DNA of 64,000 bases from Campylobacterota bacterium (GTDB taxonomy: Bacteria > Campylobacterota > Campylobacteria > Campylobacterales > Sulfurovaceae): positions 62,001 through 126,000 of the forward strand of contig QKDN01000048.1 in assembly GCA_003252535.1 (NCBI GenBank). Reading direction: 5' to 3'. Every line of letters starts with the position of its first letter. Position 1 is the first letter of the stretch. Position numbers and translations under genes: made by a program. The notes below the pieces were generated by a model. That model saw nothing but the letters and a program-made list of their open reading frames with translations. It was not told where the DNA came from and made no database searches. This document shows positions 8,575-17,127 of this stretch, one piece after another.

Positions 8575-9044
8575 GACCTGAAGAGATCAAGCCCGATACG
8601 CAGCTCTGCACCATCATGGGCTACAATGCCCAGACGGGATACCGCCGCAGGTATTTCAACAAATGGCTCAAACAGAACAGCTGCAACGCCACGGCGATCG
8701 CGCTCAATATCACCGATGACCATTTCGAGTTTACGATGCGCAATGTCGCGAAGTCGAAGGTCGACAGGATGATCCTCGAGAACGAGTTCGCCGCCAGGGC
8801 GCTGGAGTATTGCGACGAGGTGCATGGTGCAGATGGGCAATACCCCTCGATAGATTTCATCGAGATAGCGGGCGGCAGGATCGTCGGATACGATCTCGAT
8901 GCTGAGGTCAAAGGGCTTTTCGGCAACAGCGCCTACCTCGACGAGAGGATCGCCCTGATAGCCAGGATGATGCTGATAGCCCGCAGATGGTACGGTATAG
9001 AGGTCGATATCGACGCGATACCTTTGATGATAGAGAAAGACTAA
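8571..9044 (+). CDS. Small protein resembling a shikimate dehydrogenase N-terminal domain
   Basis: A 157-residue protein. Its N-terminus, DTQLCTIMGYNAQTGYRRRY followed by FN, lines up by eye with the substrate-binding lobe of shikimate dehydrogenases (T-x-L-C-x-I-G-N-P-x-x-H-S-x-S-P-x-x-H-N). The key Ser/His residues are not conserved and there is no NADP-binding domain. The ATG overlaps the polyferredoxin stop (ATGA), placing it in the same operon. A catalytic role is unlikely; a maturation or scaffold role for the oxidoreductase system is an inference. Family assignment is tentative. Confidence 0.6.
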   Translation: MRPEEIKPDTQLCTIMGYNAQTGYRRRYFNKWLKQNSCNATAIALNITDDHFEFTMRNVAKSKVDRMILENEFAARALEYCDEVHGADGQYPSIDFIEIAGGRIVGYDLDAEVKGLFGNSAYLDERIALIARMMLIARRWYGIEVDIDAIPLMIEKD

Positions 9045-9053
9045 GGAGAGAGA

Positions 9054-9506
9054 ATGAGAGATATAGACGAATTACAGCGAGAGTTTGAGAACTTCAAGAG
9101 CGAGGATTTCTGTCTGGACGGGAGCTGTCCGACGGATGAGGAGAACGATCTCAAGGATTACCCGAGCTATACCGATGCGCTCTATGCCAAGCTGATGGCC
9201 CCGAGCGTAAGCGGTATCTATATCTCGCGCTGGGATATCAAGGACATCGCCCTCGCAGCAGGTGAATCGATGGCGATCCACCCGCGCAAGAGGATGTTCG
9301 AGCTGGTGATGAAGTTCACGACCTCCAAAGAGAACATGCAGCTCTTCCTCGACGCGCTCGAGAACCACATGGAGGAGAAGATCGCGATCTACGAAGAGCT
9401 CGGAGAGAACTTCCCCGCCTCGGCAGAGATATTCGCCCCCAAGATAGAGAAAGCCCGCAAGACCATCGCACTCTTCCCGAAGATCATCGAAGAGTATTTC
9501 GAGTAG
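9054..9506 (+). CDS. Helical protein of unknown function, last gene of the chaperone operon
   Basis: A 150-residue soluble protein preceded by a strong AAGGAGAG site, nine bases after the previous stop. It is rich in Glu, Lys and Phe with several amphipathic helices (MFELVMKFTTSKENMQLFLD, KIAIYEELGENF). One Cys pair, CLDGSC, lies near residue 20. It shares an operon with the TorD-like chaperone and polyferredoxin, so a role in the same maturation pathway is likely. I do not recognise a family. Confidence 0.65.
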   Translation: MRDIDELQREFENFKSEDFCLDGSCPTDEENDLKDYPSYTDALYAKLMAPSVSGIYISRWDIKDIALAAGESMAIHPRKRMFELVMKFTTSKENMQLFLDALENHMEEKIAIYEELGENFPASAEIFAPKIEKARKTIALFPKIIEEYFE

Positions 9507-9512
9507 GAGTTT

Positions 9513-9538
9513 AGGAGCCGGAGGCTTCAGCCCCGAAG
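9513..9538. repeat. Short dispersed repeat (copy 1)
   Basis: The 24 bases from 9513 match those from 30878 at about 20 positions. Both copies lie directly after a stop codon in an intergenic space. Short, but the shared setting suggests a dispersed intergenic element. Confidence 0.35.
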
Positions 9539-9553
9539 ATCAAAGGACATAAG

Positions 9554-9940
9554 ATGGATTTGGCAAAGTTAAATCAATGTTTGTCCTATATGGATATCTT
9601 GACAAAAGTTGATTTGGATTACCAAAATACTACAGCCAAAATAGTATTCAATTGTTTTTCAGGCGGTCAGTATGAAGATGTAGAGCTTGTACTAAAATTG
9701 GATGTTCCTTACTATTTTCATTTGCCCTTTGCTTTGAGTGGTGAATTTCAAATTATCGAATGTACTCCGGCAGAGTTGGAACAATTGGTAGGTTCAGAGT
9801 ATTATGAAGGCTACTATAGTGCCATCAGGCTGATCGTCGACAATAAAATGACAAATTTTTATTGCTGCTGCTATGATGTAGAATGGTCTCTTTCCGGTGC
9901 TCAGACATTAAGTGAGCATGAATTAGCACCTGAGCTTTAA
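9554..9940 (+). CDS. Hypothetical protein, AT-rich orphan gene
   Basis: A 128-residue acidic protein with no signal peptide or membrane segment; it contains alternating beta-type segments and a run of cysteines (NFYCCCYDVEW). Base composition is clearly more AT-rich than the operon before it, and the gene sits between dispersed repeats, which suggests recent acquisition. The ATG at 9554 follows AAAGGACATAAG, a reasonable ribosome site. Size and acidity are like those of immunity proteins of toxin systems, but there is no toxin next to it, so that is only a thought. Confidence 0.55.
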   Translation: MDLAKLNQCLSYMDILTKVDLDYQNTTAKIVFNCFSGGQYEDVELVLKLDVPYYFHLPFALSGEFQIIECTPAELEQLVGSEYYEGYYSAIRLIVDNKMTNFYCCCYDVEWSLSGAQTLSEHELAPEL

Positions 9941-10012
9941 AAAATTCACAGCTTTTATATCGTAGCTGACTTACAAGGCACAAGATCATAAGTAATGATG
10001 CGCAATATGTGT

Positions 10013-10112
10013 AGGGTGCGCTTGCCAGCGCACCGAAAATTTTGCACGCAAGAGATTGTATGAGTTTAGTTGATTGGAGTTATTGGTGGGCTGGGAAGCC
10101 CACCCAATTTTT
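10013..10112. repeat. Two palindromic hairpins, the second terminator-like
   Basis: GGTGCGCT and AGCGCACC form one hairpin near 10016-10036. GGTGGGCT-GGGA-AGCCCACC forms another at about 10084-10106, followed by CAATTTTTT, which reads as an intrinsic terminator on the plus strand. Related GGTGGG palindromes occur near 28900 and 44374. Confidence 0.5.
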
Positions 10113-10116
10113 TCGT

Positions 10117-10288
10117 CATCCTCGGGCTTGACACGGGGATCTACAAGTGTTGCAGTTTTGGAGATTCCCGTTTTCACGGGAATGACACTCTCTGTCATCC
10201 TCGCGAACGCGGGGATCTTCAACCCCGCATCGTTTTAGATTCCCGTTTTCACGGGAATGACAAGCACAGGCACTAAGACGGAATCTAC
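10117..10288. repeat. Dispersed dRS3-like palindromic repeats (two copies)
   Basis: Two perfect copies of ATTCCC-N8-GGGAAT lie at 10164-10183 and 10239-10258. Each is preceded by a partner palindrome beginning GTCATCCTCG (10117 and 10194). Partner and core are inverted repeats of each other, so the unit is a large imperfect palindrome with GTCAT/ATGAC ends. A third copy, including the trailing AAGACGGAATCTA, is at 57727-57817. The ATTCCC-N8-GGGAAT form is that of neisserial dRS3 repeats. Confidence 0.75.
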
Positions 10289-10311
10289 TGAACAGTTATA
10301 AGCAGATTTCT

Positions 10312-10677
10312 TTACGAATCCCCGTCCGCATGGGAGCTGTAGTCGATGTAGACCCTGTCATCGGTGGATGTTTTCATATTGCTCAGGAAGTGCGCCATGG
10401 CTTTGGTCTGGTTTGCGTCGAGCGACTGGGCGAAGGAGATCATCACCGTGCCGTTGGATGTACGGTATTTGCCCTTCTGGAGGTTGAGGAGGCGTCGCAG
10501 GAGGATATCCTCTTTGACCCCCTGGAGTCTCGGCCCCGTGCTTGTCCCCTGGCCGTAGAAGCCGTGGCAGCTCGGGCAGCCGTAGGAGAGGAATATCTGT
10601 TCGCTGGGGTTTGGCGCTTCGTCGGCTGCGAGCTGTGTGGCGATGATGGCGGCAGCTATGATCCATCTGCTGATCAT
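10312..10677 (-). CDS. Small monohaem cytochrome c
   Basis: A 121-residue exported c-type cytochrome. A signal peptide (about residues 1-18, ending QLAA) is followed by a haem-binding CPSCH at 34-38 and a probable axial Met in VMISFA (Met79). This is a single-domain class I cytochrome of usual size, expected in the periplasm as an electron carrier. Its ATG overlaps the stop of ribF (ATGA), so it is the last gene of the aroG-tlyA-ribF operon. The haem-Met spacing is typical. Electron donor and acceptor cannot be deduced. Confidence 0.85.
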   Translation of the reverse strand: MISRWIIAAAIIATQLAADEAPNPSEQIFLSYGCPSCHGFYGQGTSTGPRLQGVKEDILLRRLLNLQKGKYRTSNGTVMISFAQSLDANQTKAMAHFLSNMKTSTDDRVYIDYSSHADGDS

Positions 10678-11477
10678 TCGAGTATCCTCCCTGCTTCCGT
10701 GATATCCGCTTCTATCTGCGCTTTGAGCCCTTCGAGCGATTCGAATTTCGCATTGGGTCGGATGAAGTCGACGAACTCTATCGATACATCCCCGTTGTGG
10801 AGCTCTATCGTCTTCCCGATGATATGGGTCTCGATGGCATAAGCGCCGTCTGTGGAGAGACGGTGTCCGAGAAAGCTTACGCTATTGTACCATGTGCCAT
10901 CGACCTTTGTCCTTGTCGCATAGACCCCTTCATGGGGGAAAAGGTATTTTTTGACCTTGAGGTTGATCGTGGGGACGAGCTCTTTGCCCCCTATACCCTG
11001 TCCGGGGATCACTGTCCCCGTGATCCGGTAGCGTCTGCCCAGCAGCCTGTTGGCCGTCCGGATATCCCCCGAGGTAAGGTAGGATTTGATCGTCCTTGAG
11101 TGGACCGCGATCCCGTCGACACTCACCTCCTTGACGATCTGCACCTCTCCGCCGAAAAGTTCGCGGAGCATCTCCCCGTCACCCTTCTTGGATTTGCCGA
11201 AGCCGAAATCGTAGCCTACAACGATCTTTTTGAGATTGCCGAAGTCTTTTTTGAGCATCTCTACAAATTCCTGCGGCTCCAGCGAACGGATCTTGTCGAG
11301 GTGATAGTAGAAGATGGGTTTGTTGACATAGAGGCTTCGGGTACAGGCAGGGGTGAGGTGACCGTGGTTGGTCTCTATGACCACGACACCGTCAGCCTGG
11401 TCGATGAGGGTCTTGTGGGCGACATGGAGGCCGTCGAAAGTACCGATCGCAATCGACTCTATAGAGTTATTGTACAT
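10674..11477 (-). CDS. ribF: Bifunctional riboflavin kinase/FAD synthetase
   Basis: Makes FMN from riboflavin and then FAD. The N-terminal adenylyltransferase lobe begins with IGTFDGLHVAH (nucleotide-binding, H-x-x-H-like) and contains VVGYDFGFGK; the C-terminal riboflavin-kinase lobe has the GxGIGxxxxPTINL stretch (GQGIGGKELVPTINL) and EFVDFIRP. At 267 residues it is near the lower end of the family. The ATG at 11477 is chosen because conservation starts there; it lies within the last codons of tlyA, a coupling overlap. Cytosolic and essential in most bacteria. Confidence 0.92.
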   Translation of the reverse strand: MYNNSIESIAIGTFDGLHVAHKTLIDQADGVVVIETNHGHLTPACTRSLYVNKPIFYYHLDKIRSLEPQEFVEMLKKDFGNLKKIVVGYDFGFGKSKKGDGEMLRELFGGEVQIVKEVSVDGIAVHSRTIKSYLTSGDIRTANRLLGRRYRITGTVIPGQGIGGKELVPTINLKVKKYLFPHEGVYATRTKVDGTWYNSVSFLGHRLSTDGAYAIETHIIGKTIELHNGDVSIEFVDFIRPNAKFESLEGLKAQIEADITEAGRILE

Positions 11478-12195
11478 CTGAAGCAGCCTTTCGGAAATGG
11501 TAAAGGTATTCGAGGTTGCCCGATTTGCCGCTGAGCTGTGACGGAGCCTCGCAGAGGAGCTCCCAGCCCAGTGCGGCAGTGCTCTGGAGGAATTCCCGCC
11601 GTTTCCTGTCCACGGCATCGAGATCGAGTACGACCCCTCTGGCGTCGCGCCGTACCTCTTTGCCCACCTCGAACTGCGGTTTGTAGAGGATCACGATATC
11701 GGTCTGATTAGATGCTAGAGTGTCGATGGCGTCAAGGATCATCAGGATGGAGATGAAGGAGACATCGCAGGTGATGACACCGTATTCTTGGGAGCTTTCG
11801 AAGGTGCGGATATCCTGGTTCTCGTGGATACGGACACGCGGGTCGCTGCGCAGGGAGATATGGAGCTGGTCGCTCCCCACATCGACGCAGTCGACGGAGA
11901 CGACGCCGTTCTCGAGGAGTATCTGGGTGAACCCGCCCGTGCTCGATCCGATATCGAGGGCACTCCGGCCGCCGAGGCTGACAGGGTGGCTTTCGAGGAA
12001 GGATTCAAGCTTGCGTGCAGCGCGGCTGACATAGAACTTCTCGTCTTTGATGGCGATCTGAGAGTTACTGTCGATCTTGGCAGAGGGTTTCGCGACCTTG
12101 CCGTCTATGGTGACACTCCCCTGTTTGATCGCTTCGAGGGCACGGTTGCGGCTCTCGTAGTATCCGTTCTCTACCAGGTATTTATCTATTCTCAT
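11467..12195 (-). CDS. tlyA: TlyA-family rRNA 2'-O-methyltransferase
   Basis: A 242-residue RNA methyltransferase. An N-terminal S4 RNA-binding domain (MRIDKYLVENGYYESRNRAL, residues 1-60) is followed by a Rossmann-like SAM domain with ALDIGSSTGGFTQILL and VITCDVSFIS. TlyA enzymes methylate ribose in 16S and/or 23S rRNA and affect capreomycin sensitivity; the shorter TlyA type in Campylobacter modifies 23S only, and this protein is of similar length. It lies 22 bases after the DAHP synthase gene and overlaps ribF by 11 bases, as in related genomes. Confidence 0.9.
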   Translation of the reverse strand: MRIDKYLVENGYYESRNRALEAIKQGSVTIDGKVAKPSAKIDSNSQIAIKDEKFYVSRAARKLESFLESHPVSLGGRSALDIGSSTGGFTQILLENGVVSVDCVDVGSDQLHISLRSDPRVRIHENQDIRTFESSQEYGVITCDVSFISILMILDAIDTLASNQTDIVILYKPQFEVGKEVRRDARGVVLDLDAVDRKRREFLQSTAALGWELLCEAPSQLSGKSGNLEYLYHFRKAASDVQ

Positions 12196-12217
12196 CCCTG
12201 TCCGCGGCCCGGGGAGA

Positions 12218-13558
12218 TCAGTTCTTGAGGAAGTCGCTTACCATGAAGGCAAGTTCGAGCGACTGGTTGGCGTTGAGCCTCGGGTCGCACTGCGTGTGGT
12301 ATCTGCTCGCGAGGTCTTCGGCTGTGATCGAGCACGACTGGCTCCCCGTACACTCGGTGACATCTTCGCCCGTCATCTCGAGGTGGAGACCGCCAGCGAC
12401 CGTACCTTCAGCCTTGTGGATGGCAAAGAACTGTTTGACCTCGGTGAGGATATTGTCGAAGTCTCTCGTCTTGTACCCTGTCGAGCTCTTCTCGACATTG
12501 CCGTGCATCGGGTCGCAGCTCCAGACGATATTGCGCCCCTCTGCCTTGACACGGCGGAGGAGGGCAGGGAAGTGGTCTTCTACTTTGTTGGCGCCCATTC
12601 TGACGATGAGGTTGAGTCTCCCCTCTTCGTTGTTCGGGTTGAGCGCGTCGATGAGGCGGATGAGCTCGTCTTCGCCCATGCTCGGCCCCACTTTGCACCC
12701 TACAGGGTTCTGGATACCCCTGAAGTACTCGATATGCGCATCGCCGAGGTCGCGAGTCCTGTCGCCGATCCAGAGCATGTGCGCCGAACAGTCGTACCAG
12801 TCGCCCGTGATGGAGTCTTTTTTGGTAAGCGCCTCTTCGTAGTTGAGGAGGAGCGCTTCGTGGGAAGTGTAGAGGGTCGTCTGGTGGAGCTGCGGAGTAT
12901 TGGCTGTGTTGATACCGCATGAGGCGATGAACTTCATCGCCTGTGTGATCTTGCAGCTGAGCTCCTCGTATTTGATACCGAGCGGGTTGTTCTTGATGAA
13001 GTCGAGATTCCATCTGTGGACTTCGTTGAGGTCTGCGAGACCGCCCCTGGCGAAAGCACGGAGGAGGTTGAGGGTCGCTGCCGACTGGTTGTACGCTTTG
13101 ATGAGCTTGTACGGATCGGGGATACGCGCTTCCTCTGTGAAGTCGATATCATTGACGATGTCTCCCCTGTAGCTCGGGAGCTCTACGCCGCCCATGCTTT
13201 CGAAGTCGCTTGAACGCGGCTTGGCGAACTGTCCGGCGATACGCCCGACCTTGACCACAGGCTTCTCGCCTGAGAATGTCATGACGACAGACATCTGGAG
13301 AATGAGCTTGAAGAGGTTCTGGATGTTCTTGCCGCTGAAAGCGTTGAAGCTCTCCGCACAGTCGCCCCCCTGGAGGAGGAACGCTTCGCCCCTGCATACT
13401 CTGCCAAGGTCTTTTTTGAGGTCGCGCGCTTCGCCCGCGAAGATCAGCGGCGGGTAGCTCGCGAGTTCTGCTTCTACCTTCTTGAGGAGTTCCTGATCCT
13501 GGTAGGTCGGTTGCTGCTTGATGGGGAAATCTCTCCAGCTATTTGGGCTCCAGCTCAT
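12218..13558 (-). CDS. aroG: 3-deoxy-7-phosphoheptulonate synthase, class II
   Basis: First step of the shikimate pathway: PEP plus erythrose 4-phosphate to DAHP. At 446 residues it is a typical class II (plant-like) enzyme: start [19 protein letters not shown], then [29 protein letters not shown], an RGDIVND loop, and the C-terminal MHGNVEKSS and [15 protein letters not shown]. The metal and substrate residues of the family (Cys in GGDCAE, His/Glu in HLEMTGE) are present. An AAGGAC site precedes the ATG. The 130-base leader upstream is structured. Other aromatic pathway genes are not adjacent. Confidence 0.93.
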   Translation of the reverse strand: MSWSPNSWRDFPIKQQPTYQDQELLKKVEAELASYPPLIFAGEARDLKKDLGRVCRGEAFLLQGGDCAESFNAFSGKNIQNLFKLILQMSVVMTFSGEKPVVKVGRIAGQFAKPRSSDFESMGGVELPSYRGDIVNDIDFTEEARIPDPYKLIKAYNQSAATLNLLRAFARGGLADLNEVHRWNLDFIKNNPLGIKYEELSCKITQAMKFIASCGINTANTPQLHQTTLYTSHEALLLNYEEALTKKDSITGDWYDCSAHMLWIGDRTRDLGDAHIEYFRGIQNPVGCKVGPSMGEDELIRLIDALNPNNEEGRLNLIVRMGANKVEDHFPALLRRVKAEGRNIVWSCDPMHGNVEKSSTGYKTRDFDNILTEVKQFFAIHKAEGTVAGGLHLEMTGEDVTECTGSQSCSITAEDLASRYHTQCDPRLNANQSLELAFMVSDFLKN

Positions 13559-13606
13559 CGTCTGTCCTTTTTTATTGTTTTGGGATAATTCTCAAACTAT
13601 CTGTAT

Positions 13607-13661
13607 CCTCCGTGAAAAGGGCGCTTGCGTTCGCATGGCGCAGGAGCGCACTCTCCGGAGG
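13607..13661 (-). promoter_or_regulatory. Structured leader of the DAHP synthase operon
   Basis: CCTCCG (minus-strand 5' side, at 13656-13661) pairs perfectly with CGGAGG (13607-13612), enclosing about 43 GC-rich bases that contain TGCGAACGCA and several GCGC blocks. It lies between the -10 box at 13698 and the start codon at 13558. Not recognised as a known riboswitch; attenuation or an RNA operator is possible. Confidence 0.35.
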
Positions 13662-13697
13662 GAGATAAAGAGATACTTTTTGTAAATAAATTTGTGG

Positions 13698-13703
13698 ATT
13701 ATA
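13698..13703 (-). promoter_or_regulatory. -10 box of the DAHP synthase operon
   Basis: TATAAT on the minus strand inside GGGTATAATCC, about 140 bases before the start codon, in an otherwise AT-rich stretch. Confidence 0.5.
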
Positions 13704-13743
13704 CCCAAACAATATTAGTATTTAACTATTTTTAAGGTGTTTT

Positions 13744-14457
13744 TCACTTTTTGGCGACGAATGTTACGAAGTTCGCCCACTGGAAGATCGTTGTGACGGT
13801 TTTGAACCCTGCATCGCGGCACATTTTGATATTTTCCTCTATCGTGAAGGGGACGAGGACATTCTCCAGAGCTTCTCTTTTCTGGGCGATCTCGTACTCG
13901 CTGTACCCCTGTTCCTTCTTGTAGGCGTAGTAGATATCGATCATCTGCTTATCAAGCCGCTTCTCCTCGAAGATCACCTTCTCCGAGAAGATGAAGAGCC
14001 CCTCTGCGCCCATCGCATCGGCGATCCTTTTGACCAGTCCGAGACGCTGCATGGGGCGGATGAACTGGAGGGTGTAGTTGGAGATGACGATATCCTCGTT
14101 GTCGTAGGGATACTCAAGCATATCGGCGAACTCCAGATCGATATCGGCACCGAAAGCGCGGCATTTCTGGCGGGCGCGCGTGAGCATCGCTTCGGAGTTG
14201 TCGATCCCCTTGAGGTGCATCTTCGTCTCCATCTTGGAGTGGAGGTCGAGGAGGAACTTCGCCGTCGAGGAGCCGAGGTCGAGCACCTTTTTCCCCTCCG
14301 CCTGCTCCTTGAGGATGACCGAGATGATGAGCTTCCTCACCTCGTCGTAGAACGGCACCGAGCGGCTGAGCATATCGTCAAAGACGCTTGCGACGCTCTC
14401 GTCGAACTCGAACTTCTTGGTAATGGGCTGTTCAAATACTTTGTCTTTCATCATCAT
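13744..14457 (-). CDS. cmoA: Carboxy-S-adenosyl-L-methionine synthase
   Basis: Converts SAM and prephenate to carboxy-SAM, used by CmoB to modify wobble uridine (cmo5U) in tRNA. The protein shows the CmoA pattern: [20 protein letters not shown] at the N-terminus, SAM-binding [24 protein letters not shown], and NYTLQFIRP. At 237 residues it is close to the usual 245. Three consecutive ATG codons (14457, 14454, 14451) overlap the aldo/keto reductase stop, so the exact start is uncertain by one or two residues. CmoB is not in the window. Confidence 0.92.
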   Translation of the reverse strand: MMMKDKVFEQPITKKFEFDESVASVFDDMLSRSVPFYDEVRKLIISVILKEQAEGKKVLDLGSSTAKFLLDLHSKMETKMHLKGIDNSEAMLTRARQKCRAFGADIDLEFADMLEYPYDNEDIVISNYTLQFIRPMQRLGLVKRIADAMGAEGLFIFSEKVIFEEKRLDKQMIDIYYAYKKEQGYSEYEIAQKREALENVLVPFTIEENIKMCRDAGFKTVTTIFQWANFVTFVAKK

Positions 14458-15470
14458 CCCATCGGGTAGAGTATCTTCTGGTGTACCGCGTCGCAGGCTT
14501 TGAGGATATCATCGCTCAGTGTCAGGTTCATCGCCGCGAGCGATGCGTCGAGCTGCTCAGCCTTGGTCGCCCCGATGATCGTGGAGGCGACGAAGTCGAA
14601 CTGTTTCGACCATGCCGTAGCGAGCGTCACGGGGTGCATCCCCGCCTGAGCGGCGATACGGAGGTACTCCTGGGTCGAGGCGAGGGTACGGTCGTTCATG
14701 AACCGCTGTGCCATCAGCCTCTGGCGTTTGTTGGAGTCGTTGATGTAGCTGAGGAAACGCCCCTCTGTTGGGTGAGGCTGGTTGTACTTGCCGCTGAGCA
14801 CCCCGCCGGCGAGCGGTGAGTAGGGGAGGAGGGAGACCTGCTCTTTGCGGCAGAGGACGGTGAGCTCGTCGAGGCTGCGGCGGTTGAGGAGCGAGAAGTT
14901 GTTCTGGATCGACTCGAAGCGGGCGTAGCCCTTGAACTGGGCGGTCATATTGGCCTTGGTGACGCCGTAGGCAGTGTCGTTTGAGGTGCCGATATAGCGT
15001 ACTTTGCCGCTGCGTACGAGCTCGTCGAAGGCCGCCATCGACTCCTCGACGGGGACGAGGGTATCGGGCCAGTGCATCTGGTAGAGGTCGATATAGTCGG
15101 TCCCCAGACGCTTGAGCGACCCCTCGACGGCGCGCATGATATGGAACCTGTCGATGGCGGTATAGCCGTGCCTGATAGGGGGGACGAACCAGCCGTTGGA
15201 CGCGCCCGCGACCTTGGTAGCGAGGATGACGGAGTCGCGCGGTTTGGTAGCCAGCCACTCCCCGACCCACTCCTCGGTGATCCCCGCGAGCTTGCCGCTC
15301 GGCGGGACGGGGTAGAGCTCGGCGGTATCGTAGAAGTTGACTCCGGCATCGTACGCCTTGTCCATGATCGCGAAAGCTTCGGCCTTGTCACACTGCGTCC
15401 CGAAGGTCATCGTCCCCATACAGATGAGTGATACGCGTAACCCTGTTCGTCCGATATATCTGTACTCCAT
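14454..15470 (-). CDS. Aldo/keto reductase (Tas-like)
   Basis: NADPH-dependent oxidoreductase of the aldo/keto reductase superfamily, 338 residues, TIM barrel. The catalytic tetrad is visible: Asp and Tyr in [10 protein letters not shown], Lys in ILATKVAG and His in LYQMHWPD. The NADP-binding end has [12 protein letters not shown]. Start [14 protein letters not shown] follows an AAGGAG site. It resembles E. coli Tas; the substrate is unknown. It overlaps cmoA (ATGATG) and so is its operon leader. Its 5' end and upstream region are duplicated 1.7 kb away at 17128-17262. Confidence 0.88.
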   Translation of the reverse strand: MEYRYIGRTGLRVSLICMGTMTFGTQCDKAEAFAIMDKAYDAGVNFYDTAELYPVPPSGKLAGITEEWVGEWLATKPRDSVILATKVAGASNGWFVPPIRHGYTAIDRFHIMRAVEGSLKRLGTDYIDLYQMHWPDTLVPVEESMAAFDELVRSGKVRYIGTSNDTAYGVTKANMTAQFKGYARFESIQNNFSLLNRRSLDELTVLCRKEQVSLLPYSPLAGGVLSGKYNQPHPTEGRFLSYINDSNKRQRLMAQRFMNDRTLASTQEYLRIAAQAGMHPVTLATAWSKQFDFVASTIIGATKAEQLDASLAAMNLTLSDDILKACDAVHQKILYPMG

Positions 15471-15541
15471 GATAGCTCCTTATACAATAGTGAATGTAAT
15501 TATGCCAGAATTGGTTGAAAGGGGTGGTTTTTCGTTTTGGC
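15407..15541. repeat. 135-bp direct repeat, left copy
   Basis: Covers the first 21 codons of the aldo/keto reductase gene plus its upstream region. The same sequence, with only scattered mismatches and no gaps, occurs at 17128-17262. Weaker similarity continues to the TATAAT at 15574 and 17294. Confidence 0.85.
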
Positions 15542-15573
15542 TATTGGTATCGTTGAAAATGAAACTATCATGT

Positions 15574-15579
15574 TATAAT
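15574..15579 (+). promoter_or_regulatory. -10 box upstream of the AT-rich gene
   Basis: TGTTATAAT, an extended -10, about 100 bases before the gene starting at 15679. Confidence 0.45.
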
Positions 15580-15678
15580 CCAGCATAGAATGAGTTGTTC
15601 TCATTGATAAGAATCAATGAAGTATAGCAATGTTGATGAAGTGAGTAGTACCTAATCCAAGGAAAAATAACAATAAAT

Positions 15679-16848
15679 ATGAATTTGAACAAAGATATAA
15701 TAGAAAATATAAAAAAATTGGGATTTAAGCCATATAAGGATTTTCATAGCGGTTTATATATCTTAGATAGGGGTGGAGAGATTCTTCCTTCTATTCAAAT
15801 TTATGAAATAGATGCTGGTATAGCTCGAGGCACTATTTCGATAGATATATCCTTTAACATAAGAAGGACAGAAGGTTTTATACACTTTATTGATTGTGGT
15901 TTAAGCGCTTCGTGTCAATATGGATATGATACTTTAAAGAGTTATAAGTTAATCGGTAAAGGAGAAATTGTATACGCCCATAGTGAAGAGTCAAAGCAAT
16001 TTTTTGGATGGAGAGAAAGCGATAAAGAAGAACTTATATATTATCTTGACCATCAGCTTATGGAATTTGTAACTCAAATGATTGATAAGGAAAGATTTTT
16101 TTCTGTAAATTTAGAAAATTTAGGTGCTAATGGTCAAATTGTCTATTATGAAGACCAGGGTAATACAAACAAAATCATAAATATTTTAATCTCTGAAGTA
16201 GAATATTATAAGCATTGGACAGATATAAGTTCTTTGAGACGTAAAGCGTATTTAGAGTATCTGAAAAATGGTATACCTCTGCCAGATATTAAAGATCCAG
16301 ATGCACAAGCCTCATTTTTTCAATTAGCAGGTAATGATATCTATATCGCTGTCAATAAAAAAACTATCAAGGACAACACTATTTTAGAGCTTTTTGGAGG
16401 AACTGATATCTTTTCAAAAGCTCAAAAAAGCAACTATGATGAGAATTTATCTGATGATGGATTGACTATCGGCAAATTGGGTAAATGGACTGTAATTCGT
16501 TGTGGTTTAGAGATATTTGCCAATACAGATCAAGAGAAAATGAATGGCATCTTGACCAAGCTCTCATCGGAGTATAATAGAGCGATCTTGTTCATTAATC
16601 AGGATACAAGCGGAACTTTTGGATTTGAAATCCATCAAAAAGGTACAGCAATACGCAAGTGGATGAGTGGAGATGGTAAAGTTATTATAAATGAGGGGAA
16701 AGCGGTCAGTGGAGAAAAAAAGCGCTTTGGAGACAGTTTAAAAAAAGAGCAAGATGAACAGAGTGTACAAGAGTTTTTAGATGATACTCTCAAGATTACT
16801 TATAGTGATTTGGAGAAGTGTAAAAGTAGTTTTTATGGTTTGAAATGA
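15679..16848 (+). CDS. Hypothetical protein in an AT-rich insertion
   Basis: A 389-residue soluble protein with no signal peptide or membrane helix. The N-terminal part is rich in beta-type segments (IARGTISIDISFNIRRT, RTEGFIHFIDCGL); the C-terminal half is mixed alpha/beta with a charged tail. Codon use and composition are markedly AT-rich against both flanks. It is enclosed by a 135-bp direct repeat, a strong sign that it arrived as one piece. The architecture would fit an accessory immunity or defence-type protein, but I recognise no domain and assign no function. Confidence 0.65.
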   Translation: MNLNKDIIENIKKLGFKPYKDFHSGLYILDRGGEILPSIQIYEIDAGIARGTISIDISFNIRRTEGFIHFIDCGLSASCQYGYDTLKSYKLIGKGEIVYAHSEESKQFFGWRESDKEELIYYLDHQLMEFVTQMIDKERFFSVNLENLGANGQIVYYEDQGNTNKIINILISEVEYYKHWTDISSLRRKAYLEYLKNGIPLPDIKDPDAQASFFQLAGNDIYIAVNKKTIKDNTILELFGGTDIFSKAQKSNYDENLSDDGLTIGKLGKWTVIRCGLEIFANTDQEKMNGILTKLSSEYNRAILFINQDTSGTFGFEIHQKGTAIRKWMSGDGKVIINEGKAVSGEKKRFGDSLKKEQDEQSVQEFLDDTLKITYSDLEKCKSSFYGLK

Positions 16849-17127
16849 GTTACTCGTGCCCATCGTCCCGATGGGCATGCATACGGGATATGTGACTAGA
16901 GAAGATATCCCTGTCGGCTAACGCCGAATCAGAATTTTCCTTCTGTCCGAATATCGGGTATGGCTTGCGATACAAACCAGAGAAAGTCGGAGAACTGTTT
17001 GACTTCCAAACTTTTTTCTCGTCACGAAGCTCTTGCTTCGTGATGCATATTGGCTATTTGGAGTCCATAAAATGTCTGAAATTTCAATAGAGCGTTGCGA
17101 AGCTGGAGCTTCGCAACGAGGATAAGT
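16849..17127. repeat. Gene-free stretch with palindromic repeats
   Basis: Contains three near-perfect hairpins: GCCCATCG-TCC-CGATGGGC (16858-16876), CACGAAGC-TCTT-GCTTCGTG (about 17024-17043), and GTTGCGAAGCT-GG-AGCTTCGCAAC (about 17092-17115). The latter two share the GAAGC/GCTTC core. They are probably dispersed palindromes or element debris; no reading frame here looks real. Confidence 0.5.
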
